In this document: one piece after another, positions 18,846 to 28,094 of the stretch
Layout of the letters: each line of letters starts with the position of its first letter
Position numbering within the stretch: position 1 is the first letter of the stretch
From: Variovorax paradoxus
GTDB taxonomy: Bacteria > Pseudomonadota > Gammaproteobacteria > Burkholderiales > Burkholderiaceae_C
DNA: 64,000 nucleotides
Direction: 5' to 3'
Assembly: GCF_902712855.1 (NCBI RefSeq)
Contig: NZ_LR743507.1
Location: forward strand, 1,040,001 to 1,104,000
Program-made: the position numbers and the translations under genes
Notes under the pieces: generated by a model
Database searches by the model: none
What the model saw: only the letters and a program-made list of their open reading frames with translations
What the model was told of the DNA's origin: nothing

Positions 18846-19832
18846 TTACTTGAGCCAGCCGCGCCGGCGGAAGTACCACATCGGCACCAGCGCGCTGGCC
18901 GCCATCAGCACGATGGCATACGGGTAGCCCATCGCCCAGTCGAGCTCGGGCATGAACTTGAAATTCATGCCGTAGATGCTCGCGATCAGCGTGGGCGGCA
19001 GCAGCGCCACGCTGGCCACCGAGAAGATCTTGATGGTCTTGTTCTGGTTGATGTTGATGAAACCGACGGTCGCATCCATCAGGAAGTTGATCTTGTCGAA
19101 CAGGAAGGCCGTGTGGTTGTCCAGCGACTCGATGTCGCGCAGGATCTGCCGCGCTTCCTCGAACTGCTCGGCGTTGAGCATCTTGCTGCGCATCATGAAG
19201 CTGACCGCGCGGCGCGTGTCCATCACGTTGCGGCGGATGCGGCCGTTCAAGTCTTCCTGCCGCGCGATGGCGCCGAGCACCTCGCCGGCCAGCTCGTCGC
19301 TGACGTTGCCCGACAGCACCTTCTTGCCCGCCACCTCAAGCTCGTCGTAGATGTTCTCCAGCGTGTCGGCCGAGTACTCGGCGTCGGCGTCGAAGAGCTT
19401 GAGCATCACTTCCTTCGCGTCCTCGATGAGGCCGGGTGCGCGGCGCGCGCGCATGCGCAGCAGGCGGAACACGGGCACGTCCTCGTCGTGGATCGAGAAC
19501 AGCACGCCGCGGCTGCGCAGGTCGGTGTTGTGCTGGTTGAGGATGAAGGCGACGCGCACGGTGCGCGGGTCTTCGTCGTCGTCGATCAGAAAGTCGGAGC
19601 GGATGTGCAGCTCGCCGTTGTCTTCCTCGTAGAAACGGGCCGATTCCTCGATGTCCTCGTCCATCGCGTCTTCGGGGATGGACAGGCCGTAGTACTGCTT
19701 GATCCAGCGCTTCTCTTCGAGCGTCGGCGACTCGAGGTCGACCCAGATCGGCTGGAACTTGGAAAGCTCTTCGAGCGCCTCGATCTCTTCCTGGACGAGG
19801 CGGCCGTTGGCAAGCGTGAAGATGTTGAGCAT
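18846..19832 (-). CDS. corA: Magnesium/cobalt transporter CorA
   Basis: A 328-residue CorA-family channel. The large acidic N-terminal cytoplasmic domain (1-260) is followed by two C-terminal membrane spans, the first ending in the invariant YGMNFKFMPEL selectivity motif (about residue 290), the second followed by the basic tail WYFRRRGWLK. CorA forms a homopentamer carrying Mg2+ (and Co2+/Ni2+) into the cytoplasm. Length is normal. It is divergent from the UvrD-type helicase gene across 238 bases. Confidence 0.95.
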   Translation of the reverse strand: MLNIFTLANGRLVQEEIEALEELSKFQPIWVDLESPTLEEKRWIKQYYGLSIPEDAMDEDIEESARFYEEDNGELHIRSDFLIDDDEDPRTVRVAFILNQHNTDLRSRGVLFSIHDEDVPVFRLLRMRARRAPGLIEDAKEVMLKLFDADAEYSADTLENIYDELEVAGKKVLSGNVSDELAGEVLGAIARQEDLNGRIRRNVMDTRRAVSFMMRSKMLNAEQFEEARQILRDIESLDNHTAFLFDKINFLMDATVGFININQNKTIKIFSVASVALLPPTLIASIYGMNFKFMPELDWAMGYPYAIVLMAASALVPMWYFRRRGWLK

Positions 19833-20070
19833 GGGCTCACTCCCGGGTATGACTGAAACGTGGGGCGGGGAGGGGCGCTTTCAATTCCCGACCCCGACGT
19901 GAGCGATGAACCGTTTCAGGAAATCGCGTCAGCGAAAGGGAGTTGAAAGCTGCCGAGACGGGGCGGTTTCCATGGGAAGAGTCTCCGGTTGCAGCGAGGC
20001 GCGATTATGTCACCGGCCACATGTCGGCATGGTGGCGGAACTGGACGGGCATACAGTAAAGTCGCAACCC

Positions 20071-22221
20071 ATGCAGACCGCTGCGCGCTCCACTTCCCCC
20101 GCTCCTCTTGCCCGTCCCGCCGCGCCGAAAACCCAGTCGGAGCGCCTCGCCGCTGCGCTGGCCACGCTCAACGAAGCGCAGCGCGCGGCGGTCGAGCACG
20201 GCGTGGGCAACGCGCTCGGCGACGCCGCTGCAGCGCAGGACGATCGTCCGCTGCTCGTCATTGCCGGGGCCGGTTCGGGCAAGACCAGCACGCTGGCGCA
20301 CCGGGTGGCACATCTCATCGCGGGCGGTGTCGATCCGCAGCGCCTGCTGCTGCTGACCTTCTCGCGCCGGGCCGCGCAGGAAATGGAGCGCCGCGCCGGC
20401 CAGGTGCTGGCCAGGGTGCTGGGGCTGAAGGCCGAGGCGCCGCCGGCGCTGCCGTGGGCCGGCACCTTCCATGGCATCGGCGCGCGGCTGCTGCGCGAGT
20501 ACGCGGCGCAGATCGGGCTCGACGAGAGCTTCACGATCCACGACCGCGGCGACGCCGAAGACCTGATGGGGCTGGTGCGGCATGAGCTGGGCCTGTCGTC
20601 CACCGTGAACCGCTTTCCGCGCAAGGGCACCTGCCTGTCGATCTACTCGCGTTGCGTCAACACGCGCGCGCCGCTGGGGCAGGTGCTGAAGGAGGCCTTT
20701 CCCTGGTGCGACGAGTGGGAGGCCGAACTCAGGAAACTTTTCGGCGCCTACGTCGAGGCCAAGCAGCAGCAGAACGTGCTCGACTACGACGACCTGCTGC
20801 TCTACTGGGCCGAAATGGCCGCCGAGCCGGCGCTGGCCGCGCAGATCGGCGCGCGCTTCGACCATGTGCTGGTCGACGAATACCAGGACACCAACAAGCT
20901 GCAGGCCTCGATCCTGCTGGCGCTCAAGCCCGACGGCCGCGGGGTGACGGTGGTGGGCGACGACGCGCAGTCGATCTATTCGTTTCGCGGCGCCACGGTG
21001 CGCAACATCCTGGACTTTCCGTCGCAGTTCACGCAGCAGGCGCGCGTGGTCACGCTGGAGCGCAACTACCGCTCGACGCAGCCCATCCTCGACGTGTCGA
21101 ATCGCGTGATCGCGCACGCGGCCGAGCGGCACGCCAAGACGCTGTGGACCGACAAGCCCTCGGCCGGCAAGCCGCAGCTGGTGCTCGTGCCCGACGAGGC
21201 CGGGCAGGCGCGCTGGGTGGCCGACAAGGTGCTCGCGCACCGCGAGGGCGGGCTGGCGCTCAAGTCGCAGGCGGTGCTGTTCCGCACCTCGTCGCACAGC
21301 GCCGGGCTCGAGCTGGAACTGGCGCGCCGCAACATCCCGTTCGTCAAGTTCGGCGGGCTGAAGTTTCTCGAAGCCTCGCACGTGAAGGACCTGCTCGCGG
21401 TGCTGCGCTTCGCGCAGAACCCGCGCGGGCGCATGGCGGGCTTTCGCGTCACGCAGCTCATTCCGGGCATCGGGCCGGCCACGGGCGCGCGGCTGCTCGA
21501 CGCCATGGACACGGCCGCCGACCCGGCCGCGGCGGTGCGCGATTTCGTGCCGCCTTCCGCGGCCCGCGCGCAGTGGGCCGACTTCGCTGCGGCTTATGCG
21601 GCACTGCGCGAGCCCGCGCTCAAGTGGCCGGCCGATGTCGAGGTGGCGATGAACTGGTACCAGCCGCACCTGGAACGGCTGTACGAAGACACCTCCGGCG
21701 TGCGCCGCGCCGACGTGGAACAACTCGCGCGCCTGGCGGCCGGCTACGGCTCGCGGGAGCGCTTCCTCACCGAGCTCACGCTCGACCCGCCCGAGGCCAC
21801 CAGCGACCGGCCGGGCCCGCCGCTGCTCGACGATGACTACCTGATCCTGTCGACCATCCACTCGGCCAAGGGGCAGGAGTGGAACTCCGTGCACGTGCTC
21901 AACGTGGTCGACGGCTGCATGCCGGCCGACGTGGCGCAGGGCGCGCAGGAACTGGAGGAAGAGCGCAGGCTGTTGTACGTGGCGATGACCCGCGCGCGCG
22001 ACCATTTGCACCTGCTGGTGCCGCAGCGCTTCTACGTCACGCAGCAGGCGGCGCGCGGCGACCGGCACCTGTACGCCAACCGCACGCGTTTCATCGCGGA
22101 CGGAGACCTTGCAGGCTTCGAGCAGCAGACATGGCCGCCGCCACCGGAGCGCCCGCCCGCAGTGCCGCCGCCGAGCGCGGTGATCGACCTGCGCAACCGG
22201 ATGCGCGCGGCCTGGCGTTGA
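20071..22221 (+). CDS. UvrD/Rep-family ATP-dependent DNA helicase
   Basis: A 716-residue superfamily 1A helicase. Motifs in order: Q-motif region LNEAQRAAVEHG; Walker A IAGAGSGKTSTLAHR (about 68-82); Walker B VLVDEYQDTNK (about 266-276); motif III VVGDDAQSIYSFRGA; motif IV LERNYRSTQPIL; motif V TIHSAKGQEWNSVHV; motif VI LLYVAMTRARDHLHLL. It unwinds DNA 3'-to-5' in repair or replication restart. It is longer than E. coli Rep (673) but clearly not UvrD itself in its C-terminus, which ends in a proline-rich tail (WPPPPERPPAVPPPSA) without the UvrD tail. ATG at 20071 (MQTAARS) is chosen; the frame is open 55 codons further upstream but without family similarity. Confidence 0.88.
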   Translation: MQTAARSTSPAPLARPAAPKTQSERLAAALATLNEAQRAAVEHGVGNALGDAAAAQDDRPLLVIAGAGSGKTSTLAHRVAHLIAGGVDPQRLLLLTFSRRAAQEMERRAGQVLARVLGLKAEAPPALPWAGTFHGIGARLLREYAAQIGLDESFTIHDRGDAEDLMGLVRHELGLSSTVNRFPRKGTCLSIYSRCVNTRAPLGQVLKEAFPWCDEWEAELRKLFGAYVEAKQQQNVLDYDDLLLYWAEMAAEPALAAQIGARFDHVLVDEYQDTNKLQASILLALKPDGRGVTVVGDDAQSIYSFRGATVRNILDFPSQFTQQARVVTLERNYRSTQPILDVSNRVIAHAAERHAKTLWTDKPSAGKPQLVLVPDEAGQARWVADKVLAHREGGLALKSQAVLFRTSSHSAGLELELARRNIPFVKFGGLKFLEASHVKDLLAVLRFAQNPRGRMAGFRVTQLIPGIGPATGARLLDAMDTAADPAAAVRDFVPPSAARAQWADFAAAYAALREPALKWPADVEVAMNWYQPHLERLYEDTSGVRRADVEQLARLAAGYGSRERFLTELTLDPPEATSDRPGPPLLDDDYLILSTIHSAKGQEWNSVHVLNVVDGCMPADVAQGAQELEEERRLLYVAMTRARDHLHLLVPQRFYVTQQAARGDRHLYANRTRFIADGDLAGFEQQTWPPPPERPPAVPPPSAVIDLRNRMRAAWR

Positions 22222-22585
22222 GCCCTCGGCTGGCCTCGTCCATCCGCCCATCGCGACTTCAGCCCCTTCGGCCCTTCGGCCGACAGGGTCACCGCGTCTT
22301 TCGTGCTGAAACACATGCGTGCATGCGGCCGCTGCGCAGGACTGGTGTGCCTGTCGTGCTATGGATTCGCGAGCGCTTAAAGAGCGGTGCGGAAAGTGCA
22401 GGCCGCCCGGGCAACCCTGGTATTGCAATACCGTGACAGCTTGGGCATAGTGAATCGACCGTCTCCCGATTCAACAGAATCCCTTCCGTTTCCCCTTCCC
22501 ACCCCCTACGTACACAGAGTTCCCCGGCCACGCTTCATTCCGGAGCGGGGTCATTTCCCCAACCGTCAATTCCAGGAGGTCATTC
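22222..22585 (+). promoter_or_regulatory. Leader and promoter region of hpf
   Basis: A 364-base gap. It contains a perfect 14-base palindrome GGTATTGCAATACC (22419-22432). A sigma70-like promoter can be read as TTGCAA (22423-22428), 17 bases, CATAGT (22446-22451), so the -35 lies within the palindrome. The expected transcript would have a leader of about 125 bases rich in pyrimidines, ending in the ribosome site AGGAGG (22573-22578). No convincing gene in the rest. Confidence 0.5.
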
Positions 22586-22915
22586 ATGAATTTGACGATC
22601 AGCGGTCATCACCTCGACGTCACACCTGCCTTGCGCACCTACGTCACGAGCAAGCTGGACCGGATCACCCGCCACTTCGACCAGGTGGTCGACGTCAAGG
22701 TGATCCTCACGGTGGAAAAGCAGAAGGAAAAGGAACGCCGCCAAAGGGCGGAGTGCAACATCCACGTCAAGGGCAATGACATGTTCGCGGAGTCGAGCCA
22801 CGCTGATCTCTACGCTGCAGTCGATGAACTGGTCGACAAGCTCGACCGCCAGGTGGTGCGCCACAAGGATCGCCTGCAGGACCACCATCACGCGGCGCCC
22901 AAGCGCCTGATGTAA
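22586..22915 (+). CDS. hpf: Ribosome hibernation-promoting factor (HPF/RaiA family)
   Basis: A 109-residue short-form HPF (YfiA/RaiA fold, beta-alpha-beta-beta-beta-alpha). It starts MNLTISGHHLDVTPALRTYV and has the conserved basic KQKEKERRQRAECNIHVKGND stretch and DLYAAVDELVDKLDRQV helix. It binds the 30S decoding region and promotes inactive 70S dimers in stationary phase. The start is preceded by a strong AGGAGG. Followed by a terminator, then ptsN and hprK, a cluster common in beta- and gammaproteobacteria (often downstream of rpoN, which is not here). Confidence 0.95.
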   Translation: MNLTISGHHLDVTPALRTYVTSKLDRITRHFDQVVDVKVILTVEKQKEKERRQRAECNIHVKGNDMFAESSHADLYAAVDELVDKLDRQVVRHKDRLQDHHHAAPKRLM

Positions 22916-22936
22916 ACAAGAGCCCCGGCTCCTGCC

Positions 22937-22963
22937 AGGCCGCCTTCGGGCGGCCTTTTGCTT
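22937..22963 (+). terminator. Rho-independent terminator after hpf
   Basis: Perfect 8-bp stem AGGCCGCC (22937-22944) and GGCGGCCT (22949-22956) with a stable TTCG tetraloop, followed by TTTGCTTT. It lies 22 bases after the hpf stop, so hpf can form its own transcription unit. Confidence 0.85.
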
Positions 22964-23112
22964 TGTCCGAGTGCGAAGGTAGGGCTTTGGCCAATTTGTC
23001 GCACTTACAGAGGGCCGGCGAGGCCTTCGGGCAACATGTAGACAGAAAGTAGATAGAGGGACTGGGGGTTTTTACCAAGCGGGTGCATAATCGCCCCCGC
23101 TCTGCACCCACC

Positions 23113-23580
23113 ATGAATCGCCTCGCGTCCATCCTGCCGCCCGCTCAAGTGCTCGTGAGCGTTGACGCCACCAGCAAGAAACGTGCTTTCGAAGAAGCCG
23201 GCTTGCTGTTCGAGAGCCTTCACGGCCTGGGCCGTGCCCTCATCACCGACAGCCTGTTCGCGCGCGAGCGCCTCGGCTCCACCGGTCTGGGCCACGGTGT
23301 CGCCATTCCGCATGGCCGCATCAAGGGCCTGAAGGCACCGATGGCCGCCGTGTTCCAGCTGGCCAATCCCATCGGCTTCGATGCACCCGACGAGCAACCC
23401 GTTGCGTTGCTGATCTTCCTACTGGTGCCCGAAGCGGCCACGCAGAAGCACCTCGAAATCCTCTCTGAAATCGCCGAGCTGCTGAGCGACGCCAGCCTGC
23501 GCGAACAGATCAAGTCCAGCACCGACGCGGCCGCCCTGCACGGCCTGATCGCCGGCTGGCAGTCGACGCAGATCGCCTAA
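23113..23580 (+). CDS. ptsN: Nitrogen PTS enzyme IIA (PtsN)
   Basis: A 155-residue EIIA-Ntr domain of the regulatory phosphotransferase system. The phosphorylated histidine is His67 in HGVAIPHGR. It receives phosphate from NPr and regulates potassium transport, nitrogen metabolism and other processes by protein-protein contact. ATG at 23113 follows a weak ribosome site; an in-frame ATG ten codons upstream is less fitting. A -10-like CATAAT at 23086-23091 suggests its own promoter after the hpf terminator. A 96-bp repeat starts six bases after the stop. Confidence 0.93.
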   Translation: MNRLASILPPAQVLVSVDATSKKRAFEEAGLLFESLHGLGRALITDSLFARERLGSTGLGHGVAIPHGRIKGLKAPMAAVFQLANPIGFDAPDEQPVALLIFLLVPEAATQKHLEILSEIAELLSDASLREQIKSSTDAAALHGLIAGWQSTQIA

Positions 23581-23586
23581 CCTGTG

Positions 23587-23682
23587 GCTCGCCCCCAGGC
23601 TGCGCGCATTTCGTGTCGCTTCGCCAACCGCCTGCCGGGGGGCAATACCGGTGGCCCGGCAAAGCCGGTTCCACGGTATTCT
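23587..23682 (+). repeat. 96-bp intergenic repeat (single copy)
   Basis: One copy between ptsN and hprK: GCTCGCCCCCAGGCTGCGCGCA, a CCGCCTGCCGGGGGGC hairpin, GGCCCGGCAAAGCCGGTTCC and an ACGGTATT end. Same orientation as ptsN and starting six bases after its stop, so it separates two functionally linked genes. Confidence 0.85.
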
Positions 23683-23725
23683 GCGCAACGCAAAAACCCT
23701 GCGCTGAGCGCCATCCATTGAACGC

Positions 23726-24685
23726 ATGAAGCCGACCGTCATCAGCGCCGATGCCATGTTCGAGGAGTTCCGCGGATCGCTCCGCTGGGAATGGCTCGCA
23801 GGGCTCGGCGCGTCCGAACGCCAGTTCGATCCCGAGGTCATCAGCCGCGCGCAGTCCGCTGCCGACCTCGTCGGCTATCTCAACTACATCCATCCGTACC
23901 GCGTGCAGATCCTGGGCGCCCGCGAGGTGGCTTACCTGACGCGTGGAAGCCAGGAAGACTGCGCCCGGCGCATCGCCCGCATCGTCACGCTCGAGCCGCC
24001 GATGCTGGTGCTGGCCGACGGCCAGGCCGCGCCCGACGAGTTGCTGTCGATCTGCGAACGCGCGCAGCTGCCGCTCTTCGCCACGCGGGAATCGTCGGCC
24101 TTCGTGATCGACCTGTTGCGCGCCTACCTGTCCAAGCACTTCGCCGAGCGCACCTCGATGCACGGCGTGTTCATGGACATCCTGGGCATGGGCGTGATGA
24201 TCACGGGCGAGTCGGGGCTCGGAAAGAGCGAACTCGGCCTGGAGCTGATCTCGCGCGGCAATGGCCTCGTGGCCGACGACGCGGTCGACCTCTACCGCAT
24301 CAACCAGAACACGATCGAGGGCCGCTGCCCCGACCTGCTGTTGAACCTGCTGGAAGTGCGCGGCATCGGCCTGCTGGACATCCGCGCGATCTTCGGCGAG
24401 ACGGCGGTGCGGCGGAAGATGCGCCTGAAGCTCATCGTGCACCTGGTGCGGCGCGACAGCTTCGAGCGCGACTACGAGCGCATGCCCTCGGCGCCGCTCA
24501 CGCAGGACGTGCTGGGCATCCCGGTGCGCAAGGTCATCATCCAGGTGGTGGCGGGGCGCAACATCGCCGTGCTGGTGGAGGCGGCGGTGCGCAACTCGAT
24601 CCTGCAGCTGCGCGGCATCGATACCTATGCCGACTTCGTGGCGCGCCACCACAAGGCAATGGAAAACTCCCGAGACGGGGACTGA
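23726..24685 (+). CDS. hprK: HPr kinase/phosphorylase
   Basis: A 319-residue bifunctional serine kinase/phosphorylase of HPr-like proteins. Walker A GESGLGKSE is at about residues 161-169, followed by GNGLVADDAVDLYRI, and the family signature LEVRGIGLLDIRAIFG is at about 207-222. In betaproteobacteria it acts on NPr/HPr in an incomplete PTS with no sugar permease. N-terminal domain (1-130) is the DRTGG-like HPrK N-domain. Starts 43 bases after the intergenic repeat. Confidence 0.94.
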   Translation: MKPTVISADAMFEEFRGSLRWEWLAGLGASERQFDPEVISRAQSAADLVGYLNYIHPYRVQILGAREVAYLTRGSQEDCARRIARIVTLEPPMLVLADGQAAPDELLSICERAQLPLFATRESSAFVIDLLRAYLSKHFAERTSMHGVFMDILGMGVMITGESGLGKSELGLELISRGNGLVADDAVDLYRINQNTIEGRCPDLLLNLLEVRGIGLLDIRAIFGETAVRRKMRLKLIVHLVRRDSFERDYERMPSAPLTQDVLGIPVRKVIIQVVAGRNIAVLVEAAVRNSILQLRGIDTYADFVARHHKAMENSRDGD

Positions 24686-24784
24686 GCAGGCCGCGTGAAG
24701 GGCGGCTGCCGGCGGGCGGTCACACGGAGGAGCTGCGCTCCCGTCCGGGTCACGCGCAGTGAAGCGAAGCGAAAGGCTGCGCGA

Positions 24785-25204
24785 TCAACGCTTCTTGACG
24801 CAGTCTCCACAAAGACCGTACAGCGACATGGCGTGGTCCTGCAGGATCCATCCCTTGTCCTTGGCCACCAGCTGCTGGCGGCGCTCGATCTCGGCGTCGT
24901 AGAACTCCTCGACCTTGCCGCACGAGGTGCAGATCAGGTGGTCGTGGTGCGTGCCTTCGTTCAGCTCGTAGACCGCCTTGCCGCTCTCGAAATGGCTGCG
25001 TTCGAGGATGCCGGCCTGCTCGAACTGGGTCAGCACGCGGTAGACGGTGGCCAGGCCGATGTCGGAGTGTTCGTTGAGCAGCACGCGGAAGACATCTTCC
25101 GCCGTCATGTGCCGCTGGCTGCCGGTCTGGAAGATCTCGAGGATCTTCAGGCGTGGCAATGTGGCCTTGAGGCCGGTATTCTTGAGTTCGTCGATGTTGG
25201 CCAT
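24785..25204 (-). CDS. fur: Ferric uptake regulator Fur
   Basis: A 139-residue Fur repressor. The winged helix (LKATLPRLKILEIFQ, IGLATVYRVLTQFEQAGIL) is followed by the metal-binding dimer domain with HHDHLICTSCGKVEEF and a second cysteine pair CGDCVKKR near the C-terminus, so both CXXC zinc ligands are present. It represses iron-uptake genes with Fe2+ as co-repressor. Divergent from bamE across 89 bases, an arrangement common in betaproteobacteria. Confidence 0.96.
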   Translation of the reverse strand: MANIDELKNTGLKATLPRLKILEIFQTGSQRHMTAEDVFRVLLNEHSDIGLATVYRVLTQFEQAGILERSHFESGKAVYELNEGTHHDHLICTSCGKVEEFYDAEIERRQQLVAKDKGWILQDHAMSLYGLCGDCVKKR

Positions 25205-25293
25205 GTTGATTCCTGCGCCCTGGGCTGCGGCAAAGGCCCTGAAAAGGGCTGCCGCTACAATGGCCGATCATATCGCTACCCCCTTTTCCTCCC

Positions 25294-25854
25294 ATGCCTG
25301 CCATTCTCCAACGCCGTCCCTGGCTGCTGGTCGCCGCCGTGGCCGCCACGCTTTGCCTCGGTGCCTGCAGCGGTTTCAGCGAACGCACGCGTGGCGCGCT
25401 GTCGGCCGTGACTCCTTACAAAGTCGAAGTGGTGCAGGGCAATTTCGTGTCGAAGGAACAGGTCGCGGCGCTCAAGCCCGGCATGTCGCGCCAGCAGGTA
25501 CGTGAAATCCTCGGCACCTCGCTGCTGACCGACGTCTTCCACGCCAACCGCTGGGACTACGTGTTCACCATCCGCCGCCAGGGCGTCGACCCGCAGGAAC
25601 GCCACCTGACCGTGTTCTTCAACGGCGAGCTCATGGACCGCTTCGAAGGCGACGAGATGCCCAGCGAAGAAGACTTCGTCGCCACGCTCGACACCCGCAA
25701 GAAATCAGGCAAGGTGCCGCCGCTCGAGGCCACGGAAGACGAGCTCAAGAAATTCGCGCCTGCCAAGGACGAGAAGAAGGCCGACTCCGCCGACGCACAG
25801 GCTTCCCTCCCGCCGCTGCCGGCCGCCTACCCCCCGCTCGAAGCGGCGCGCTGA
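25294..25854 (+). CDS. bamE: Outer membrane protein assembly factor BamE
   Basis: A 186-residue lipoprotein of the BAM complex, which inserts beta-barrel proteins into the outer membrane. The signal peptide ends in the lipobox LGAC with lipidated Cys25. The SmpA/OmlA domain spans about 45-120, with YKVEVVQGNFVSKEQVAALKPGMSRQQVREILG and WDYVFTIRRQG. A charged and proline-rich C-terminal tail (about 135-186) extends beyond the domain; such tails are common in Comamonadaceae. Divergent from fur. Confidence 0.93.
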   Translation: MPAILQRRPWLLVAAVAATLCLGACSGFSERTRGALSAVTPYKVEVVQGNFVSKEQVAALKPGMSRQQVREILGTSLLTDVFHANRWDYVFTIRRQGVDPQERHLTVFFNGELMDRFEGDEMPSEEDFVATLDTRKKSGKVPPLEATEDELKKFAPAKDEKKADSADAQASLPPLPAAYPPLEAAR

Positions 25855-25952
25855 GCGCATCGGCAGCCACAAGACAGCCGTAGCGGGCGGGGCCCGCCGA
25901 GTCAGGCGGTGCTCCGTCCCGTGTTCCCGTGTACCTACATGATTGAATCCGC

Positions 25953-26795
25953 GTGACTGAATCCACCTCCGCCAGTTCCAGTTCGACCTCCGCGCCGCGC
26001 CGCGTCGCCATTGCAGGCGCTTCCGGCCGCATGGGCCACATGCTGATCGAGGCCGTGCGCAACGCGCCGGACTGCCACCTCGCCGGTGCCCTCGACATCG
26101 CCGGCAGTCCCGCGCTCGGCACCGATGCGGGCGCCTTCCTCGGCTTCGACAGCGGCGTGCCGATCGTGTCCGACCTGCGCACTGGCCTGAAGAACGCGCA
26201 GGTGCTCATCGACTTCACCCGCCCCGAAGGCACGCTCGCCCACCTCGCGGTGTGCCGCGAACTCGGCGTGCAGGCGGTCATCGGCACCACGGGCTTCAGC
26301 GACGCGCAGAAGGCCGAGATCGCCGAGATCGCCAAGGACATCGCCATCATGATGGCGCCCAACATGAGCGTGGGCGTCAACGTCACGCTCAAGCTGCTCG
26401 AGATGGCGGCCAAGGCCATGTCCACCGGCTACGACATCGAGATCATCGAGGCGCACCACCGCCACAAGGTCGACGCGCCCTCGGGCACCGCGCTCAAGAT
26501 GGGCGAAGTCATCGCCGACGCGCTGGGCCGCGACCTGAAGGAATGCGCCGTGTACGCCCGCGAAGGCATCACCGGCGAGCGCGACCCCTCCACCATCGGG
26601 TTCTCGGCCATCCGTGGCGGCGACATCGTGGGCGACCACACCGTGCTGTTCGCCGGCACGGGCGAGCGCATCGAGATCACCCACAAGTCGTCGAGCCGCA
26701 CCACCTACGCGCAGGGCAGCCTGCGCGCGGTGCGATTCCTGGCCGCCCAGCGCGCCGGCCTGTTCGACATGTACGACGTGCTGGGTCTTCGCTGA
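25953..26795 (+). CDS. dapB: 4-hydroxy-tetrahydrodipicolinate reductase
   Basis: A 280-residue DapB, the NAD(P)H-dependent reductase of the lysine/diaminopimelate pathway. N-terminal Rossmann motif VAIAGASGRMGHM at about residues 18-30 and catalytic/substrate motif EIIEAHHRHKVDAPSGTALKMGE at about 158-180 are complete. The GTG start gives a Ser/Thr-rich extension of about 15 residues before the Rossmann fold. It is 98 bases after bamE and 40 bases before exbB, in a conserved neighbourhood. Confidence 0.95.
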   Translation: MTESTSASSSSTSAPRRVAIAGASGRMGHMLIEAVRNAPDCHLAGALDIAGSPALGTDAGAFLGFDSGVPIVSDLRTGLKNAQVLIDFTRPEGTLAHLAVCRELGVQAVIGTTGFSDAQKAEIAEIAKDIAIMMAPNMSVGVNVTLKLLEMAAKAMSTGYDIEIIEAHHRHKVDAPSGTALKMGEVIADALGRDLKECAVYAREGITGERDPSTIGFSAIRGGDIVGDHTVLFAGTGERIEITHKSSSRTTYAQGSLRAVRFLAAQRAGLFDMYDVLGLR

Positions 26796-26835
26796 AGACG
26801 TGCCCGGCCTGCGCTGAACCGAAGGACCACCGCCG

Positions 26836-27531
26836 ATGAGCGTGCTCGAACTGCTGACCCATGGCGACGGCGTCAGCCGTTCGGTGGCGGCGCTGCTGCT
26901 GGCGATGTCGATCGCGAGTTGGGTCATCATCTTCTGGAAGGCCTGGCTGTTGCGCGGCGGCACCCGTGACGTGCTGCGCAGCATCGCTGCGTTCTGGCAG
27001 TCGTCCACGCTGGCCGACGCCGAGCAGAAACTCAAGACCTTCGACAGGGCGACGCTCGTGTCGCCCGCGGTCTCGGCCATCCGGCATGTCGCCACGGGCG
27101 CGCCCGAAGGCACGCTGGGTGCCGTTGTCGATCGCAACCAGCGCCTGACCCGTGTACTGCGCGACGCACTGCATGGCGCCCTGCGCCGCCTGCAGGCCGG
27201 CCAGATCCTGCTGGCCACGGTCGGCGCCACGGCGCCCTTCGTCGGATTGCTGGGCACGGTGTGGGGCATCTACGGCGCGCTGTCGGGCATTGCCGGGCAG
27301 ACCGGCGGCTTCACCATCGACAAGGTGGCCGGCCCGGTGGGCGAGGCGCTGGTCATGACGGCCTTCGGCCTCGCAGTGGCCATTCCGGCCGTGCTCGCCT
27401 ACAACGTCTTCGGCCGCGTCATCGGCCGCATCGAGGCCGAGCTCGAAGGCTTCGCGCACGACCTGCTGGGCAGCTTCGGCGCGCCGCCGGCGCCGGCTGA
27501 GCCGCCGCCCGCGCGGCCGATGCCGGTCTGA
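26836..27531 (+). CDS. exbB: MotA/TolQ/ExbB-family proton channel protein
   Basis: A 231-residue inner-membrane protein with three spans: about 15-37, 120-145 and 168-195. The family core TVGATAPFVGLLGTVWGIYGAL and GPVGEALVMTAFGLAVAIPAVLAYN are clear. It forms the proton channel with the ExbD-like product of the next gene, energising an outer-membrane process. No tonB gene is adjacent, so whether the partner is TonB is uncertain. A proline-rich tail ends the protein. exbD starts 16 bases downstream. Confidence 0.88.
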   Translation: MSVLELLTHGDGVSRSVAALLLAMSIASWVIIFWKAWLLRGGTRDVLRSIAAFWQSSTLADAEQKLKTFDRATLVSPAVSAIRHVATGAPEGTLGAVVDRNQRLTRVLRDALHGALRRLQAGQILLATVGATAPFVGLLGTVWGIYGALSGIAGQTGGFTIDKVAGPVGEALVMTAFGLAVAIPAVLAYNVFGRVIGRIEAELEGFAHDLLGSFGAPPAPAEPPPARPMPV

Positions 27532-27547
27532 GTAAGGCACAAGCCAC

Positions 27548-28021
<474 letters not shown>

Positions 28022-28042
28022 TCTGACTCTTTTTTCGTGGAC

Positions 28043-28070
28043 TGACCCGTCCTGACCTGGGTTGACACCT
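28043..28070 (+). repeat. IS left terminal inverted repeat
   Basis: A 28-base terminal repeat whose mismatches to the right end are at positions 13, 15 and 17. It begins TGACCCGTCC. Confidence 0.88.
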
Positions 28071-28094
28071 TTTCCTCTCAGAAAAGGCAAGTCA

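Noticed and set aside
22937..22963. Small RNA between hpf and ptsN
   Set aside because: The hairpin with U-rich tail is explained as the hpf terminator; no separate promoter is evident just before it.
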